Source: UBA9926 sp038131595
GTDB taxonomy: Bacteria > Pseudomonadota > Gammaproteobacteria > Pseudomonadales > Azotimanducaceae
Assembly: GCA_038131595.1 (NCBI GenBank)
Contig: JAYPPR010000006.1
Span: 62,001 to 126,000, forward strand
Direction: 5' to 3'
Length of the DNA stretch: 64,000 nucleotides
Shown here: piece after piece, positions 25,167-33,389 of the stretch
Layout: every line of letters starts with the position of its first letter
Numbering within the stretch: the first letter of the stretch is position 1
Made by a program: the position numbers and the translations under genes
The notes under the pieces: generated by a model
The model's database searches: none
What the model was told of the DNA's origin: nothing
The model's input: only the letters and a program-made list of their open reading frames with translations

Positions 25167-25838
25167 ATGGGGCAGGTAACAACGTTAACGAGTTCGGATG
25201 GTCATTCATTTGAAGTCTATGAGGCGGCACCGGACGGTAATCCGATGGGCACAATTGTCGTTGTTCAAGAAATTTTCGGTGTTAATGCGCACATCAGAGA
25301 GGTTGCGGATGGGTACGCGAGGTCGGGATACCGCGCTATGGCGCCAGCCCTATTTGACCGCGTCGAACCGAAGATTGAGCTTGGTTACGCGGGCGCCGAT
25401 ATGATGCAGGGCATCGAAATCGCGAGAGGCAAGCTCGATGTGAGCGATGCGTTGCTGGACATTCAGGCTACCGTCCAATCGGCCAGCGAAAGTGGTGCTG
25501 TGGGATTAGTCGGCTATTGCTTTGGTGGTTTGATGGCGTTTCTCTCTGCCTGTCAGGTTTCGGGGCTTGCCTGCGCAGTGAGCTATTACGGGGGAGGTAT
25601 CGCGGCCCAACTCGAGCAGTCGCCAAATATACCGCTCCAGTTCCATTTTGCTGAACTCGATGCGCACATACCGATGAGTGATGTCGACCTGATTCGTAAT
25701 GCCTACCCGGATTGTGGGCTCTTCACTTACGATGCCGATCACGGGTTCAATTGTGATCATCGAGCCAGTTTTGATGAAGCCGCGGCTGACTTGGCGAGGC
25801 AGCGAGCACTTGATTTCTTTGCCGAGCATATGGGCTAG
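25167..25838 (+). CDS. Dienelactone hydrolase family protein
   Basis: A 223-residue alpha/beta hydrolase of the carboxymethylenebutenolidase type. The nucleophile elbow GYCFGG (Cys about residue 118), the acid in FAELDAHIP (about 167) and the His in YDADHGFNC (about 196) make the Cys-Asp-His triad; family motifs VVVQEIFGVNAHIREV and YRAMAPALFDR are present. Dienelactone hydrolases open chloro- or methyl-dienelactones in aromatic degradation, but many family members have other substrates. AAGAGGATTC precedes the ATG. No operon partner. Confidence 0.92.
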   Translation: MGQVTTLTSSDGHSFEVYEAAPDGNPMGTIVVVQEIFGVNAHIREVADGYARSGYRAMAPALFDRVEPKIELGYAGADMMQGIEIARGKLDVSDALLDIQATVQSASESGAVGLVGYCFGGLMAFLSACQVSGLACAVSYYGGGIAAQLEQSPNIPLQFHFAELDAHIPMSDVDLIRNAYPDCGLFTYDADHGFNCDHRASFDEAAADLARQRALDFFAEHMG

Positions 25839-26066
25839 AAGCTCGCGGACCGAGTCTTGGCGAGTTAAATCGCTGTGAGCCGAGCTTGCTAGATTGTTGC
25901 TACTCTCGCCTAGCGCCTCTCGACTAAGGCTACCCACGCCTACCGGCTTTTTTTGACTCGCTGCTTTTATCGAAGTACAACTGCTGTTATCCAAGCGCTG
26001 CTTGTTTGAAGGAGAGCGCTAGGCCGATTTTCAAGGGGAGATCGGTTATTCACTGGGGAGAGTCAC

Positions 26067-26774
26067 ATGAGACCAATGAGTCCGATCTTCGATCTCTATT
26101 TTTGGCCGACACCAAACGGCTACAAGATTTCCATCATGCTCGAAGAGCTAGGGGTGGACTACCAAGTAGTGCCGATCAATATCACTGAAGGTGAGCAGCA
26201 TGAGGAACGGTTCGACATGGTATCCCCTAATCACAAAATACCCGCACTGACCCATTATGTTGGCGGGGAGCGGGCTCCCGTCCATCTGTTTGAATCAGGC
26301 GCGATTCTTCTCTATCTCGGGGATTGGAGTAAGCGATTCATCCCGACTGAGGCCTGCGCTTACCGAGACTGTCTAATGTGGCTCATGTGGCAGATGGGCG
26401 GGCTAGGTCCTATGGCGGGGCAAGCGCATCATTTTCTCCAGTACGCGCGTGAGGATTTGCCCTATGCCAAGGAACGATACCGGGCCGAGTGTCGGCGCCT
26501 CTACGCAGTGCTCGAAAAGAGACTCACAGGGCGAGACTTCGTTGCAGGCGAATACAGTATTGCTGATATCGCTATCGTCGCTTGGGTTTATCGACACCAG
26601 CGCCATGAAATCGATCTTGCGCATTACCCCGAGGTCAGAAGTTGGTACGAGCGGTTGCTAGCGCGTTCTGCGGTACAGAGAGGGTTTGAGGTCGGGCGCG
26701 CCTTGGTGGAAAAAGGAAACTTCACAAGCGACAGGGCCCAATCCGTATTGTTCGGCGAAGACCAAGCGGAGTAA
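26067..26774 (+). CDS. Glutathione S-transferase, YfcG/Nu-class-like
   Basis: A 235-residue GST. The N-terminal thioredoxin-like domain begins FDLYFWPTPNGYKISIMLEELGVDY, very like YfcG/Nu-class enzymes, with the glutathione-binding SPNHKIPALTH and FESGAILLYL (about residues 55-85). The helical domain has WLMWQMGGLGPMAGQAHHFLQ and YSIADIAIVAWV. YfcG-type enzymes reduce disulfides using two glutathiones. No Cys-type catalytic residue is needed; the Thr/Asn in TPNG is conserved. Fits with gorA nearby in the same stretch of genome, though they are not in an operon. Confidence 0.92.
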   Translation: MRPMSPIFDLYFWPTPNGYKISIMLEELGVDYQVVPINITEGEQHEERFDMVSPNHKIPALTHYVGGERAPVHLFESGAILLYLGDWSKRFIPTEACAYRDCLMWLMWQMGGLGPMAGQAHHFLQYAREDLPYAKERYRAECRRLYAVLEKRLTGRDFVAGEYSIADIAIVAWVYRHQRHEIDLAHYPEVRSWYERLLARSAVQRGFEVGRALVEKGNFTSDRAQSVLFGEDQAE

Positions 26775-27077
26775 ATAATCAGGACCAGAGGGTAGCGTTG
26801 ACCCGCCAGCAGTTCGAACGCGTCTGCTAACGCGCCCGTTAGAAGTCAGAGCGCTAAACCGCCGCCCGCACTGCGGGTATGTCGCATAATTGAATGGTCA
26901 TTCAGCCCGTTTCTTGGGTAACAATTCTTTGCCCGTCAAGCCCTTTCTTGCCTTGACAAAAAGAGGCACGTTATCCATTCTTCGTTGACGTTCGCGCAGT
27001 GCGTTCATTTGTCTCATGGGGAGGACGTCGCACTGAACGGTTTAAAAACAGAGCAACCATCTGAAATAGGTACAATC
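26775..27077. promoter_or_regulatory. Leader of the TonB operon
   Basis: About 300 bases without a supported gene. TTGACA at 26953-26958 is a good -35 element, but the matching -10 (near CATTCT, 17 bases later) is weak. No Fur-like 19-base dyad was seen, so iron control is not indicated by sequence. Confidence 0.35.
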
Positions 27078-27854
27078 ATGAAACTAACCCAAACCGGATC
27101 GGGGCTGATGTCAGCACTGATGTTGCTGGTATCTGCCTTATGGGGCACGGCGGCCAGCGCCCAGTCTCTTAATGAAGTACTCGAAGTTCGTTCTGCGACC
27201 ACGCAGCAAGGCGCCGCATCGCAGCTTCGCATCGATGAGGTAAAAGACGAGACAAGTGATTTGCTAACGGAATTTAAGCAAGTCATGAAAGTGGTCGATG
27301 GTCTGAAAGTGTATAACCTGCAGCAGGAGCGCTTGATCCGGAACCAGGAGCAGGAACTAGCGGAGCTAGAGAAGTCGATTGATAGTGTGACTGTTATTGA
27401 ACGGCAGATGGGACCACTGATCGAGAGAATGATTACGAATCTCGATAAGTTCGTGTCCATGGATATTCCTTTCCTGATCAAGGAGCGTGAAGAGCGCATT
27501 GTTTTCTTGCAGGAAACACTCGATCGAGCGGATGTGAGCGTTGCGGAGAAGTTTAGCCAAGTATTGCAGGCCTATCAGGTCGAGAACCAATACGGCTCAA
27601 CGATCGAAGCCTACACCGACGTAATTGAGCTGGACGGTGCGCAGCGCCAGGTGGACCTCTTAAAGTGGGGTCGAGTAGCACTAGTCTTTCAAACTCCAGA
27701 TGCCGAAATGACCGGTGTATGGGATAACGAGGCTAGGAACTGGGTCATTCTCGGCGATGAGTTCACAACCGGTGTGAGGGATGCGCTGCGAATCGCACGA
27801 AAAACGCAAACGGCCGATCTGGTCAAATTGCCTGTTAGAGCTGCAGGGGAGTAA
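27078..27854 (+). CDS. DUF3450 periplasmic coiled-coil protein of the TonB system
   Basis: A 258-residue protein with a clear signal peptide (LMLLVSALWGTAASAQ) followed by a long coiled coil (about residues 40-130) and the DUF3450 C-terminal part RVALVFQTPDAEMTGVWDN. DUF3450 proteins sit directly before ExbB-type genes in alternative TonB systems; in Vibrio the homologous region is TtpC, needed for TonB2 function. It starts at ATG 27078; the longer frame upstream has no ribosome site. The gene ends two bases before the next start, so translation is coupled. Confidence 0.88.
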   Translation: MKLTQTGSGLMSALMLLVSALWGTAASAQSLNEVLEVRSATTQQGAASQLRIDEVKDETSDLLTEFKQVMKVVDGLKVYNLQQERLIRNQEQELAELEKSIDSVTVIERQMGPLIERMITNLDKFVSMDIPFLIKEREERIVFLQETLDRADVSVAEKFSQVLQAYQVENQYGSTIEAYTDVIELDGAQRQVDLLKWGRVALVFQTPDAEMTGVWDNEARNWVILGDEFTTGVRDALRIARKTQTADLVKLPVRAAGE

Positions 27855-27856
27855 CC

Positions 27857-29224
27857 ATGAAGAAGGTATGGATATTAGCGGCCGCATTCGCGGTATCAAT
27901 GGTTGGCACAGTCCAGGCAGAAGAAATTCAAGCAAAATCGTTGGCTGAACTGTTGCAGTTGGTTAAAGACGGAAAGGTCGTTAACCAGCGCGTCAACGAG
28001 CAGCGTGAGCGCGAGTTCATTGCTGATAAAAATAGACAGCAGCAAGCGGTGCGTGACGCGCAGCGTGAGCAAGCGAATGAGGAAGCTCGATCTGAGCGTC
28101 TAGAGGCTCAGTTCGAGAAGAACGAGCAGGATATCGCGGCGAAGCAAGAGATTTTGGCTAAGCGCCTGGGTTCATTACGCGAGCTGTTTGGAGTACTTCA
28201 ACAGGTATCTGGGGATACGCGTGGTGTACTCGAAGGTTCAATTGTCAGCGCAGAGCTACCAGGTCGAGGCGAGTGGCTTGGCGAGTTTGCAGCGTCGATG
28301 GGCAAGAGTTCCAAACTGGCGACTATCGAAGAAATCGAAAGGCTATGGTACGAGCTTCAACGCGAAATGACCGAGTCATCCAAGGTTTCTAAGTTCTCAG
28401 CGGAAGTCATCAAGCTGGGCGGTGAGAAGGTCACTCAAGAAGTCATCCGAATTGGGTCGTTTAACTTGATCAGCGAAGGCGAGTATGTCGCTTACGACAT
28501 CGAAAACCAGGTGATTAAGGAGCTGCCTAAGCAACCAGAGGCTCGGTTTGTCGATTCAGCCGGCGAACTAGCCGACGCCTCCAGCGGATTTGTGCCGTTC
28601 GCATTGGATCCGACTCGCGGACAGCTACTAGCGCTTCAAATTCAGGTTCCCACCATTGAGGAGAGAGTCCATCAAGGGGGCTTGCCAGGCTACGTGATCA
28701 TTAGCCTTGGGATTGTTGCGGTCATTATCGCAGTGGCGAAGTTCATTACGCTGACGTTGACTGGCATGAAGGTATCTTCACAGGCTAAAAGTGCGGGCAG
28801 CCCGGATGGCGGTAACCCCCTTGGAAGAATCATCAATGTCTATCGCGAAAACGAGGGTGTAGATTCAGAAACCCTGCAGCTCAAAATTGATGAGGCGATC
28901 CTCAAGGAGCAGCCCAGCATCAATCGGTTCATCGGGTTTATTAAAATTATCTCGATGGTCGCACCGCTACTTGGGCTGCTGGGTACTGTAATCGGGATGA
29001 TCGTGACCTTCCAGGCAATTACCTTGTTTGGTACGGGTGACCCCAAAACAATGGCTGGTGGTATCTCACAGGCATTGATTACGACAGTTCTCGGTCTTGT
29101 AGTGGCAATCCCCACGGTTCTTCTGCACTACTTTGTTAACAGTCGAGCCCAGGGAATTATGCAGATCCTCAATGAGCAAAGTGGTGGTCTGATCGCTGAG
29201 CATGCTGAAAACGCAGGTAAGTAA
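27857..29224 (+). CDS. exbB: Large ExbB-type (MotA/TolQ/ExbB) proton-channel protein with periplasmic coiled coil
   Basis: A 455-residue protein, far longer than classic ExbB. It has a signal-like start (ILAAAFAVSMVGTVQA), a charged coiled coil (about 40-110), and then three membrane helices with the MotA/TolQ/ExbB core: ISMVAPLLGLLGTVIGMI and ISQALITTVLGLVVAIPTV near residues 370-440. This is the fused TtpC-like architecture of TonB2-type systems. With the next gene, exbD and tonB it forms the inner-membrane energy complex for outer-membrane uptake. Confidence 0.92.
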   Translation: MKKVWILAAAFAVSMVGTVQAEEIQAKSLAELLQLVKDGKVVNQRVNEQREREFIADKNRQQQAVRDAQREQANEEARSERLEAQFEKNEQDIAAKQEILAKRLGSLRELFGVLQQVSGDTRGVLEGSIVSAELPGRGEWLGEFAASMGKSSKLATIEEIERLWYELQREMTESSKVSKFSAEVIKLGGEKVTQEVIRIGSFNLISEGEYVAYDIENQVIKELPKQPEARFVDSAGELADASSGFVPFALDPTRGQLLALQIQVPTIEERVHQGGLPGYVIISLGIVAVIIAVAKFITLTLTGMKVSSQAKSAGSPDGGNPLGRIINVYRENEGVDSETLQLKIDEAILKEQPSINRFIGFIKIISMVAPLLGLLGTVIGMIVTFQAITLFGTGDPKTMAGGISQALITTVLGLVVAIPTVLLHYFVNSRAQGIMQILNEQSGGLIAEHAENAGK

Positions 29225-29240
29225 AGAGTAGGGCTCATCA

Positions 29241-29759
29241 ATGATCGAAGAGATAATCATTGCCATAAGGACCTTCATGGAGGCGGGCGGCGACGTCTTG
29301 TATCTGATCGCTGCCACGACTTTCTTGATGTGGGCCATTATTTTTGAACGATTTATGTTCATATCAGGTGAGCACAAGCGAGACGTGATCGACGCTTTGA
29401 ACTACTGGGAGGGCCGCGCTGAGCGAACCTCCTGGAACGCTCGTATGATTCGAGAACGCTTAATTTCAGAAGTTGGCGAGCGCCTTAAAGCGAATATGGG
29501 GCTTATTAAGACCCTCATCGCCTTATTGCCGCTTCTCGGGCTCCTGGGAACAGTGACTGGAATGGTGCAAGTGTTCGAGGCGATGACCTACTCAGGAGGC
29601 AACGCGCGCTCAATGGCCGCAGGTGTCTCGGCGGCAACTATCCCAACGATGTCAGGAATGGTGGCAACGCTTTCAGGAGTATTGGCCAACTCTTTCCTGA
29701 CAAGTCGGGTAGAGACAGAGTCTCACTTCCTAGAAGACACTTTGACGTCTGACCATTAA
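29241..29759 (+). CDS. exbB: ExbB, second proton-channel protein
   Basis: A 172-residue ExbB/TolQ-like protein with three membrane spans: DVLYLIAATTFLMWAIIF (about 15-35), and the TolQ core ALLPLLGLLGTVTGMVQVF and ATIPTMSGMVATLSGVLAN (about 90-155). Standard-length ExbB next to a long one is usual in DUF3450-type TonB operons. It lies 16 bases after the first exbB and is followed by exbD. Confidence 0.92.
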   Translation: MIEEIIIAIRTFMEAGGDVLYLIAATTFLMWAIIFERFMFISGEHKRDVIDALNYWEGRAERTSWNARMIRERLISEVGERLKANMGLIKTLIALLPLLGLLGTVTGMVQVFEAMTYSGGNARSMAAGVSAATIPTMSGMVATLSGVLANSFLTSRVETESHFLEDTLTSDH

Positions 29760-29784
29760 CAAAACAGATCGACTGAGATAGGTA

Positions 29785-30186
29785 ATGCGAAGATCTAGAC
29801 AAACGGAATCCGAAGAAAAAGTTGCTGACCTGACACCGATGCTGGACGTGGTGTTTATCATGCTTATTTTCTTCATCGTCACGGCGACGTTCATCAAAGA
29901 GACAGGGGTTGAAGTTAATCGTCCCGATACTCAAACGGCTGAATTGAAGAAGACCGTATCCTTGCTGGTTGGCGTTGGATCAGACAGCGGCATTTGGATC
30001 GACAAGAAAAAAGTTGACGTGCGAAATGTACGCCCTCTGATGGAACGCCTTCACGCTGAGAACCCCAAGGGGGGATTGGTGATTCAGGCAGACTCCGTAT
30101 CAAAGGTCGAAAAGGTATTGGCCATTATGGATTCGGCGAGACAAATTGGTATTACGCAGGTCGCAATTGCGTCTGAAGAACCCTAG
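29785..30186 (+). CDS. exbD: ExbD
   Basis: A 133-residue ExbD/TolR protein: a short cytoplasmic N-terminus, then one membrane span containing the proton-carrying Asp (LTPMLDVVFIMLIFFIVTAT, Asp about residue 21), and the periplasmic ExbD domain ending IGITQVAIAS. Works with the ExbB proteins to energise TonB. Confidence 0.94.
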   Translation: MRRSRQTESEEKVADLTPMLDVVFIMLIFFIVTATFIKETGVEVNRPDTQTAELKKTVSLLVGVGSDSGIWIDKKKVDVRNVRPLMERLHAENPKGGLVIQADSVSKVEKVLAIMDSARQIGITQVAIASEEP

Positions 30187-30202
30187 ATAGAGGTGCAACA
30201 CA

Positions 30203-30859
30203 ATGGCAACGGTCATTCGATTAGGACTATCAACTATCGTGGGCGTCATCGTGACGCTGGGTTTGTTTTACTTGATGCAGTACCTCATTCAAGGCGCAGA
30301 TAGCGCGCTTACCGAGGATAAGGTCGGCAACCTTGTTGACTTTGTTCGCGTCAAGCAGGAGCAGCAAGTAGAGACGAAACAGCGTAAACCGAAGAAACCG
30401 CCACCCCCAGATGAGCCCCCACCCGACGTTCCACCCCAGAACTTCAATGTGAACGTTGATAACACCGGCTTCAACATGTCCAATGTGGATTTGTCTGTTG
30501 ACGTCCAAGTGGGTGCAGGTGGGTTTGGTATTTCGGACGGTGAGTACTTGCCTATTGTGAAAGTGGCGCCTCAGTACCCAAGACGGGCTTTATCCAGAGG
30601 GCTAGCTGGCTGGGTGATCGTTGAATTCACGGTGACGGAAGCGGGTACCGTTCGGGATCCGATCGTCGTGTCCAACTGTGCACATATTCCGAATGCGCGA
30701 AATCCAGGTGAGTGTGAGGATAAGCCAAACAGTGTATTCGACAGCTCAGCTAAGAAGGCTGCCTTGAAGTTTAAGTACAAGCCAAAAGTGATTGACGGTG
30801 TCCCCGTTGAGACGGCGGGTGTTCAGAATAGAATCAAGTTTGAGCTGGCAGAGGGATAG
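30203..30859 (+). CDS. tonB: TonB-family energy transducer
   Basis: A 218-residue TonB: a single N-terminal membrane span (STIVGVIVTLGLFYLMQYL), a short Pro-rich linker (KKPPPPDEPPPDVPPQN) and the C-terminal TonB domain (VAPQYPRRALSRGLAGWVIVEF). The short linker is like TonB2-type proteins, which need partner DUF3450/TtpC proteins to reach the outer membrane, matching the operon content. Confidence 0.93.
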   Translation: MATVIRLGLSTIVGVIVTLGLFYLMQYLIQGADSALTEDKVGNLVDFVRVKQEQQVETKQRKPKKPPPPDEPPPDVPPQNFNVNVDNTGFNMSNVDLSVDVQVGAGGFGISDGEYLPIVKVAPQYPRRALSRGLAGWVIVEFTVTEAGTVRDPIVVSNCAHIPNARNPGECEDKPNSVFDSSAKKAALKFKYKPKVIDGVPVETAGVQNRIKFELAEG

Positions 30860-30860
30860 A

Positions 30861-32225
30861 ATGGAAAATCTAGTTGTAGGCCTCAAGCAGGCGAGGTGGT
30901 TGGTATCAACTGCGGTAGCAGTTATAGCGGTTTTTTCCTTGTCGTTTGGGAACATTGCCGTTGCGGAAGAAGAAAAGAAGAAAAAGACCCGCCGTGTTCC
31001 TGCGATTAGCCAATCGCTCTACAAGCAGATTTCTGAAGCGCAAATCATGATCGACCCTGACTCGATTCCCAGAGAGGAGGGGGAGCCTGCCCCAGAGCCT
31101 AAAGGGACGCCAAGAGATGGCATTAATTTGCTCCTCGAACTGACGCAGAAGAAAAAACTGAATTCCAATGAGTTATCGCAGATTTGGAACCTACTAGCGT
31201 TCGGTTACTACACCATCGAAGATATGGATGGCACCCTTAATGCCTACGAGCAAGTGCTCGCAGCTGGTCGTCAGGGTGTCATTATGGAGTCGCTTGAAAC
31301 GAATGCACTGAGAGCATTGTTTCAGCTGTACTACCAGCGAGAAGAGTATCGGAAGTCTCTCAATTATATGGACCAATGGGAAGCGTTAACGGGCCGCAAA
31401 GAGGCTCAGATCACTTACCTTCGGGCGACTGCTCATTATCAGATGGAGGAATTCAGAGACTCGCTGAAGTGGGCCATCGAAACGGAAAATTTGTCCAAGG
31501 CAGAAGGTAAGGATCCGAAGGAAAATTGGATCTATTTACAGGTCGTCTTGTACAACGAGCTTCAGGACATTGATAACGTCATCCGCGTGCTTGAACGAAT
31601 GGTGGTCACCTGGCCAAAGAAGCAGTATTGGATGCATTTAGCCGGGATGTACACGGAAAAAGAATGGGATGATCAAGCGCTTTCAGCCTACTACGCGATC
31701 TACGCCCAAGGCTTGCTGGATAAAGATTCAGAGATCGTGATGCTCTCGCAGCGTCTACTCAATGCTGAGGTTCCATTTGAGGCAGCTTCGGTGTTAGAGG
31801 CAGGAATCGATGCAGACATCGTAGAGCAGAACGAGAAAAATCTCAGGCTTTTAGCCACTTGCTACACTCTCGCTCAAGAAATGTCCAAAGCCATCGAGGC
31901 ATGGCGGCGGGCGAGTGAGTTTGCTGAAGACGGCGATATTTTCTATCGATTAGCCCAGGCATTAGCTCAGCAAGATCGGCACGAAGAAGCAGTTAAAGCC
32001 TACGATAGAGCACTTGAGGATGATGAGTTAAAAGATCCCTCTGATGCGCACTTCTGGCTCGCTATTTCGCATATGCAGCTGTCGAACTGGGATCTAGCTA
32101 CCAGCGCATTTCGCTCTGCAGCAAGGCTAGATGACAAGATGGCAAAGCAATCCCGGCAGTATATTCGTTACATAGCCGGAGAAAAGCGGCGGCTTGCAGC
32201 CCTGAAGGAGATGCTTGAAGGGTAG
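30861..32225 (+). CDS. TPR-repeat protein of the TonB operon
   Basis: A 454-residue protein that begins at the ATG immediately after the tonB stop. It has an N-terminal hydrophobic segment (VSTAVAVIAVFSLSFGNIAVA), probably a signal, followed by about eight tetratricopeptide-like helical repeats (for example LNAYEQVLAAGRQG, EEAVKAYDRALEDDE, LATSAFRSAARLDDK). TPR proteins end DUF3450-type TonB operons in many marine bacteria and are believed to scaffold the complex; the exact role is not known. The operon ends with a strong terminator 25 bases downstream. Confidence 0.88.
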   Translation: MENLVVGLKQARWLVSTAVAVIAVFSLSFGNIAVAEEEKKKKTRRVPAISQSLYKQISEAQIMIDPDSIPREEGEPAPEPKGTPRDGINLLLELTQKKKLNSNELSQIWNLLAFGYYTIEDMDGTLNAYEQVLAAGRQGVIMESLETNALRALFQLYYQREEYRKSLNYMDQWEALTGRKEAQITYLRATAHYQMEEFRDSLKWAIETENLSKAEGKDPKENWIYLQVVLYNELQDIDNVIRVLERMVVTWPKKQYWMHLAGMYTEKEWDDQALSAYYAIYAQGLLDKDSEIVMLSQRLLNAEVPFEAASVLEAGIDADIVEQNEKNLRLLATCYTLAQEMSKAIEAWRRASEFAEDGDIFYRLAQALAQQDRHEEAVKAYDRALEDDELKDPSDAHFWLAISHMQLSNWDLATSAFRSAARLDDKMAKQSRQYIRYIAGEKRRLAALKEMLEG

Positions 32226-32250
32226 TCCGCTTACTCAATGAATAGTAATC

Positions 32251-32278
32251 AAAAAAACCGGCTCAGGCCGGTTTTTTT
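32251..32278 (+). terminator. Rho-independent terminator of the TonB operon
   Basis: Stem ACCGGC / GCCGGT with loop TCAG, preceded by A7 and followed by T7, 25 bases after the TPR gene stop. Because it is flanked by A- and T-runs it could also work for rsgA on the other strand. Confidence 0.95.
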
Positions 32279-32295
32279 GTTAGTGGCTCTGCTAT

Positions 32296-32335
32296 CTGGA
32301 TCAATAATTAGTTTTCTGGATCAATGACTAGTTTT
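32296..32335. repeat. Tandem duplication, 2 x 20 bases
   Basis: Copies CTGGATCAATAATTAGTTTT (32296-32315) and CTGGATCAATGACTAGTTTT (32316-32335) differ at two bases. The second runs into a perfect hairpin GTTTTCGC-AA-GCGAAAAC (32331-32348). The area lies between the TonB terminator and the end of rsgA. Confidence 0.9.
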
Positions 32336-32408
32336 CGCAAGCGAAAACAAGCAGTCACGGTTGTAGAAAAGTTTGGTTAATTCAAAGCAGATTGGCGCCA
32401 ATAAATAG

Positions 32409-33389
32409 TCAATAATCTGGAATTGGCGACACGGCCATGCGCTTGACGGTTCTGTATTTTTCGAATTTGAGCCTGAACTCAGCATCCTCGCCGGCCCTTA
32501 ACTTGACAGCGCAATCCCCCTCCGAATCATGTCGGCAGTTACTATACTTGCAGTGCATAGATGCTTCTTCGATTCGATTGAAGACGCGTGAAATGGTTTC
32601 AGCATCGTAATAGATTTGCATCTCGCGCACGCCAGGCGAATCGATAAGCAACCCTCGATCCTCAGTCAGCTTAATCATCTGTCGGCGTGTGGTTGTGTGC
32701 CTTCCCTTATCGTCAAATGACCTCACCGGCTGGGTCGTCATGACGTTGTCTCCTGCCAGGGTGTTGGTCAAGGTAGATTTCCCCGCCCCAGATAAACCGA
32801 TCATGGTGTTTGTGTAGTTTGGTGCCAAGAAAGGCCGTAGCAATTCGATGGCACTCGCATCGTGCGCGTTGATTGTGATGATAGGGGTATCGAGTGCGAC
32901 TGCTCGAATGGCTTCCTCATAGGGTTCAGCAGTGTCTACCAAATCGGCTCTCGTGAGCACCAGCACTGGTTCGATACCACTTGCCCATGCCGCGGCCAAG
33001 AATCGTTCCATGCGCGCCACATTAAACGTTCGATCCATCGCGGCAAGGATGAACACGTGGTCTACATTGCTTGCAAGCGGCTGTAGCGTCTTGCGTGGCC
33101 CAGAGGCTATTCGGGATAGTAAAGAAGTTCTGAAGCAAACCCTGGTGATAGTCAGATTTTTGTCTGGCTGGGTGTCGAGCTCGACCCAGTCTCCAACGGC
33201 TATTTGAAGTGCTTTGTTTGCGACCTGAAAGTCGACGGTTTCAAAACCGGCAGCGGTTTGGACATCAATGCGCTTGCGGTGGACACCGGTAATGCGCCCA
33301 AAGCTGTTTAAATCTGTCGGCAGATGGGCTTGCTCTTCGCTTGGAACTCGATCGAGCCAGTGCGTAAATCCCCATTCATCAAGGTTCAT
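32409..33389 (-). CDS. rsgA: Ribosome small subunit-dependent GTPase RsgA
   Basis: A 326-residue circularly permuted GTPase: an N-terminal OB-like domain (about 30-100), then the G4 motif TRAD (about 145), the Walker A GLSGAGKST (about 205), the G3 motif DSPGVRE (about 250) and the C-terminal zinc knuckle with Cys/His in CKYSNCRHDSEGDC. It helps mature the 30S subunit. Its start overlaps the stop of tctA by four bases (ATGA), so it is the last gene of a serC-tct operon, an unusual place for it. Confidence 0.93.
   Translation of the reverse strand: MNLDEWGFTHWLDRVPSEEQAHLPTDLNSFGRITGVHRKRIDVQTAAGFETVDFQVANKALQIAVGDWVELDTQPDKNLTITRVCFRTSLLSRIASGPRKTLQPLASNVDHVFILAAMDRTFNVARMERFLAAAWASGIEPVLVLTRADLVDTAEPYEEAIRAVALDTPIITINAHDASAIELLRPFLAPNYTNTMIGLSGAGKSTLTNTLAGDNVMTTQPVRSFDDKGRHTTTRRQMIKLTEDRGLLIDSPGVREMQIYYDAETISRVFNRIEEASMHCKYSNCRHDSEGDCAVKLRAGEDAEFRLKFEKYRTVKRMAVSPIPDY

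Noticed and set aside
26953..26981. Fur or strong sigma-70 control of the TonB operon
   Set aside because: Only the -35 is convincing; no -10 or Fur dyad could be found.
30792..30860. Longer start of the TPR gene overlapping tonB
   Set aside because: The overlap of 69 bases lacks a ribosome site; the ATG at 30861 directly after the tonB stop is followed by a signal-like segment.
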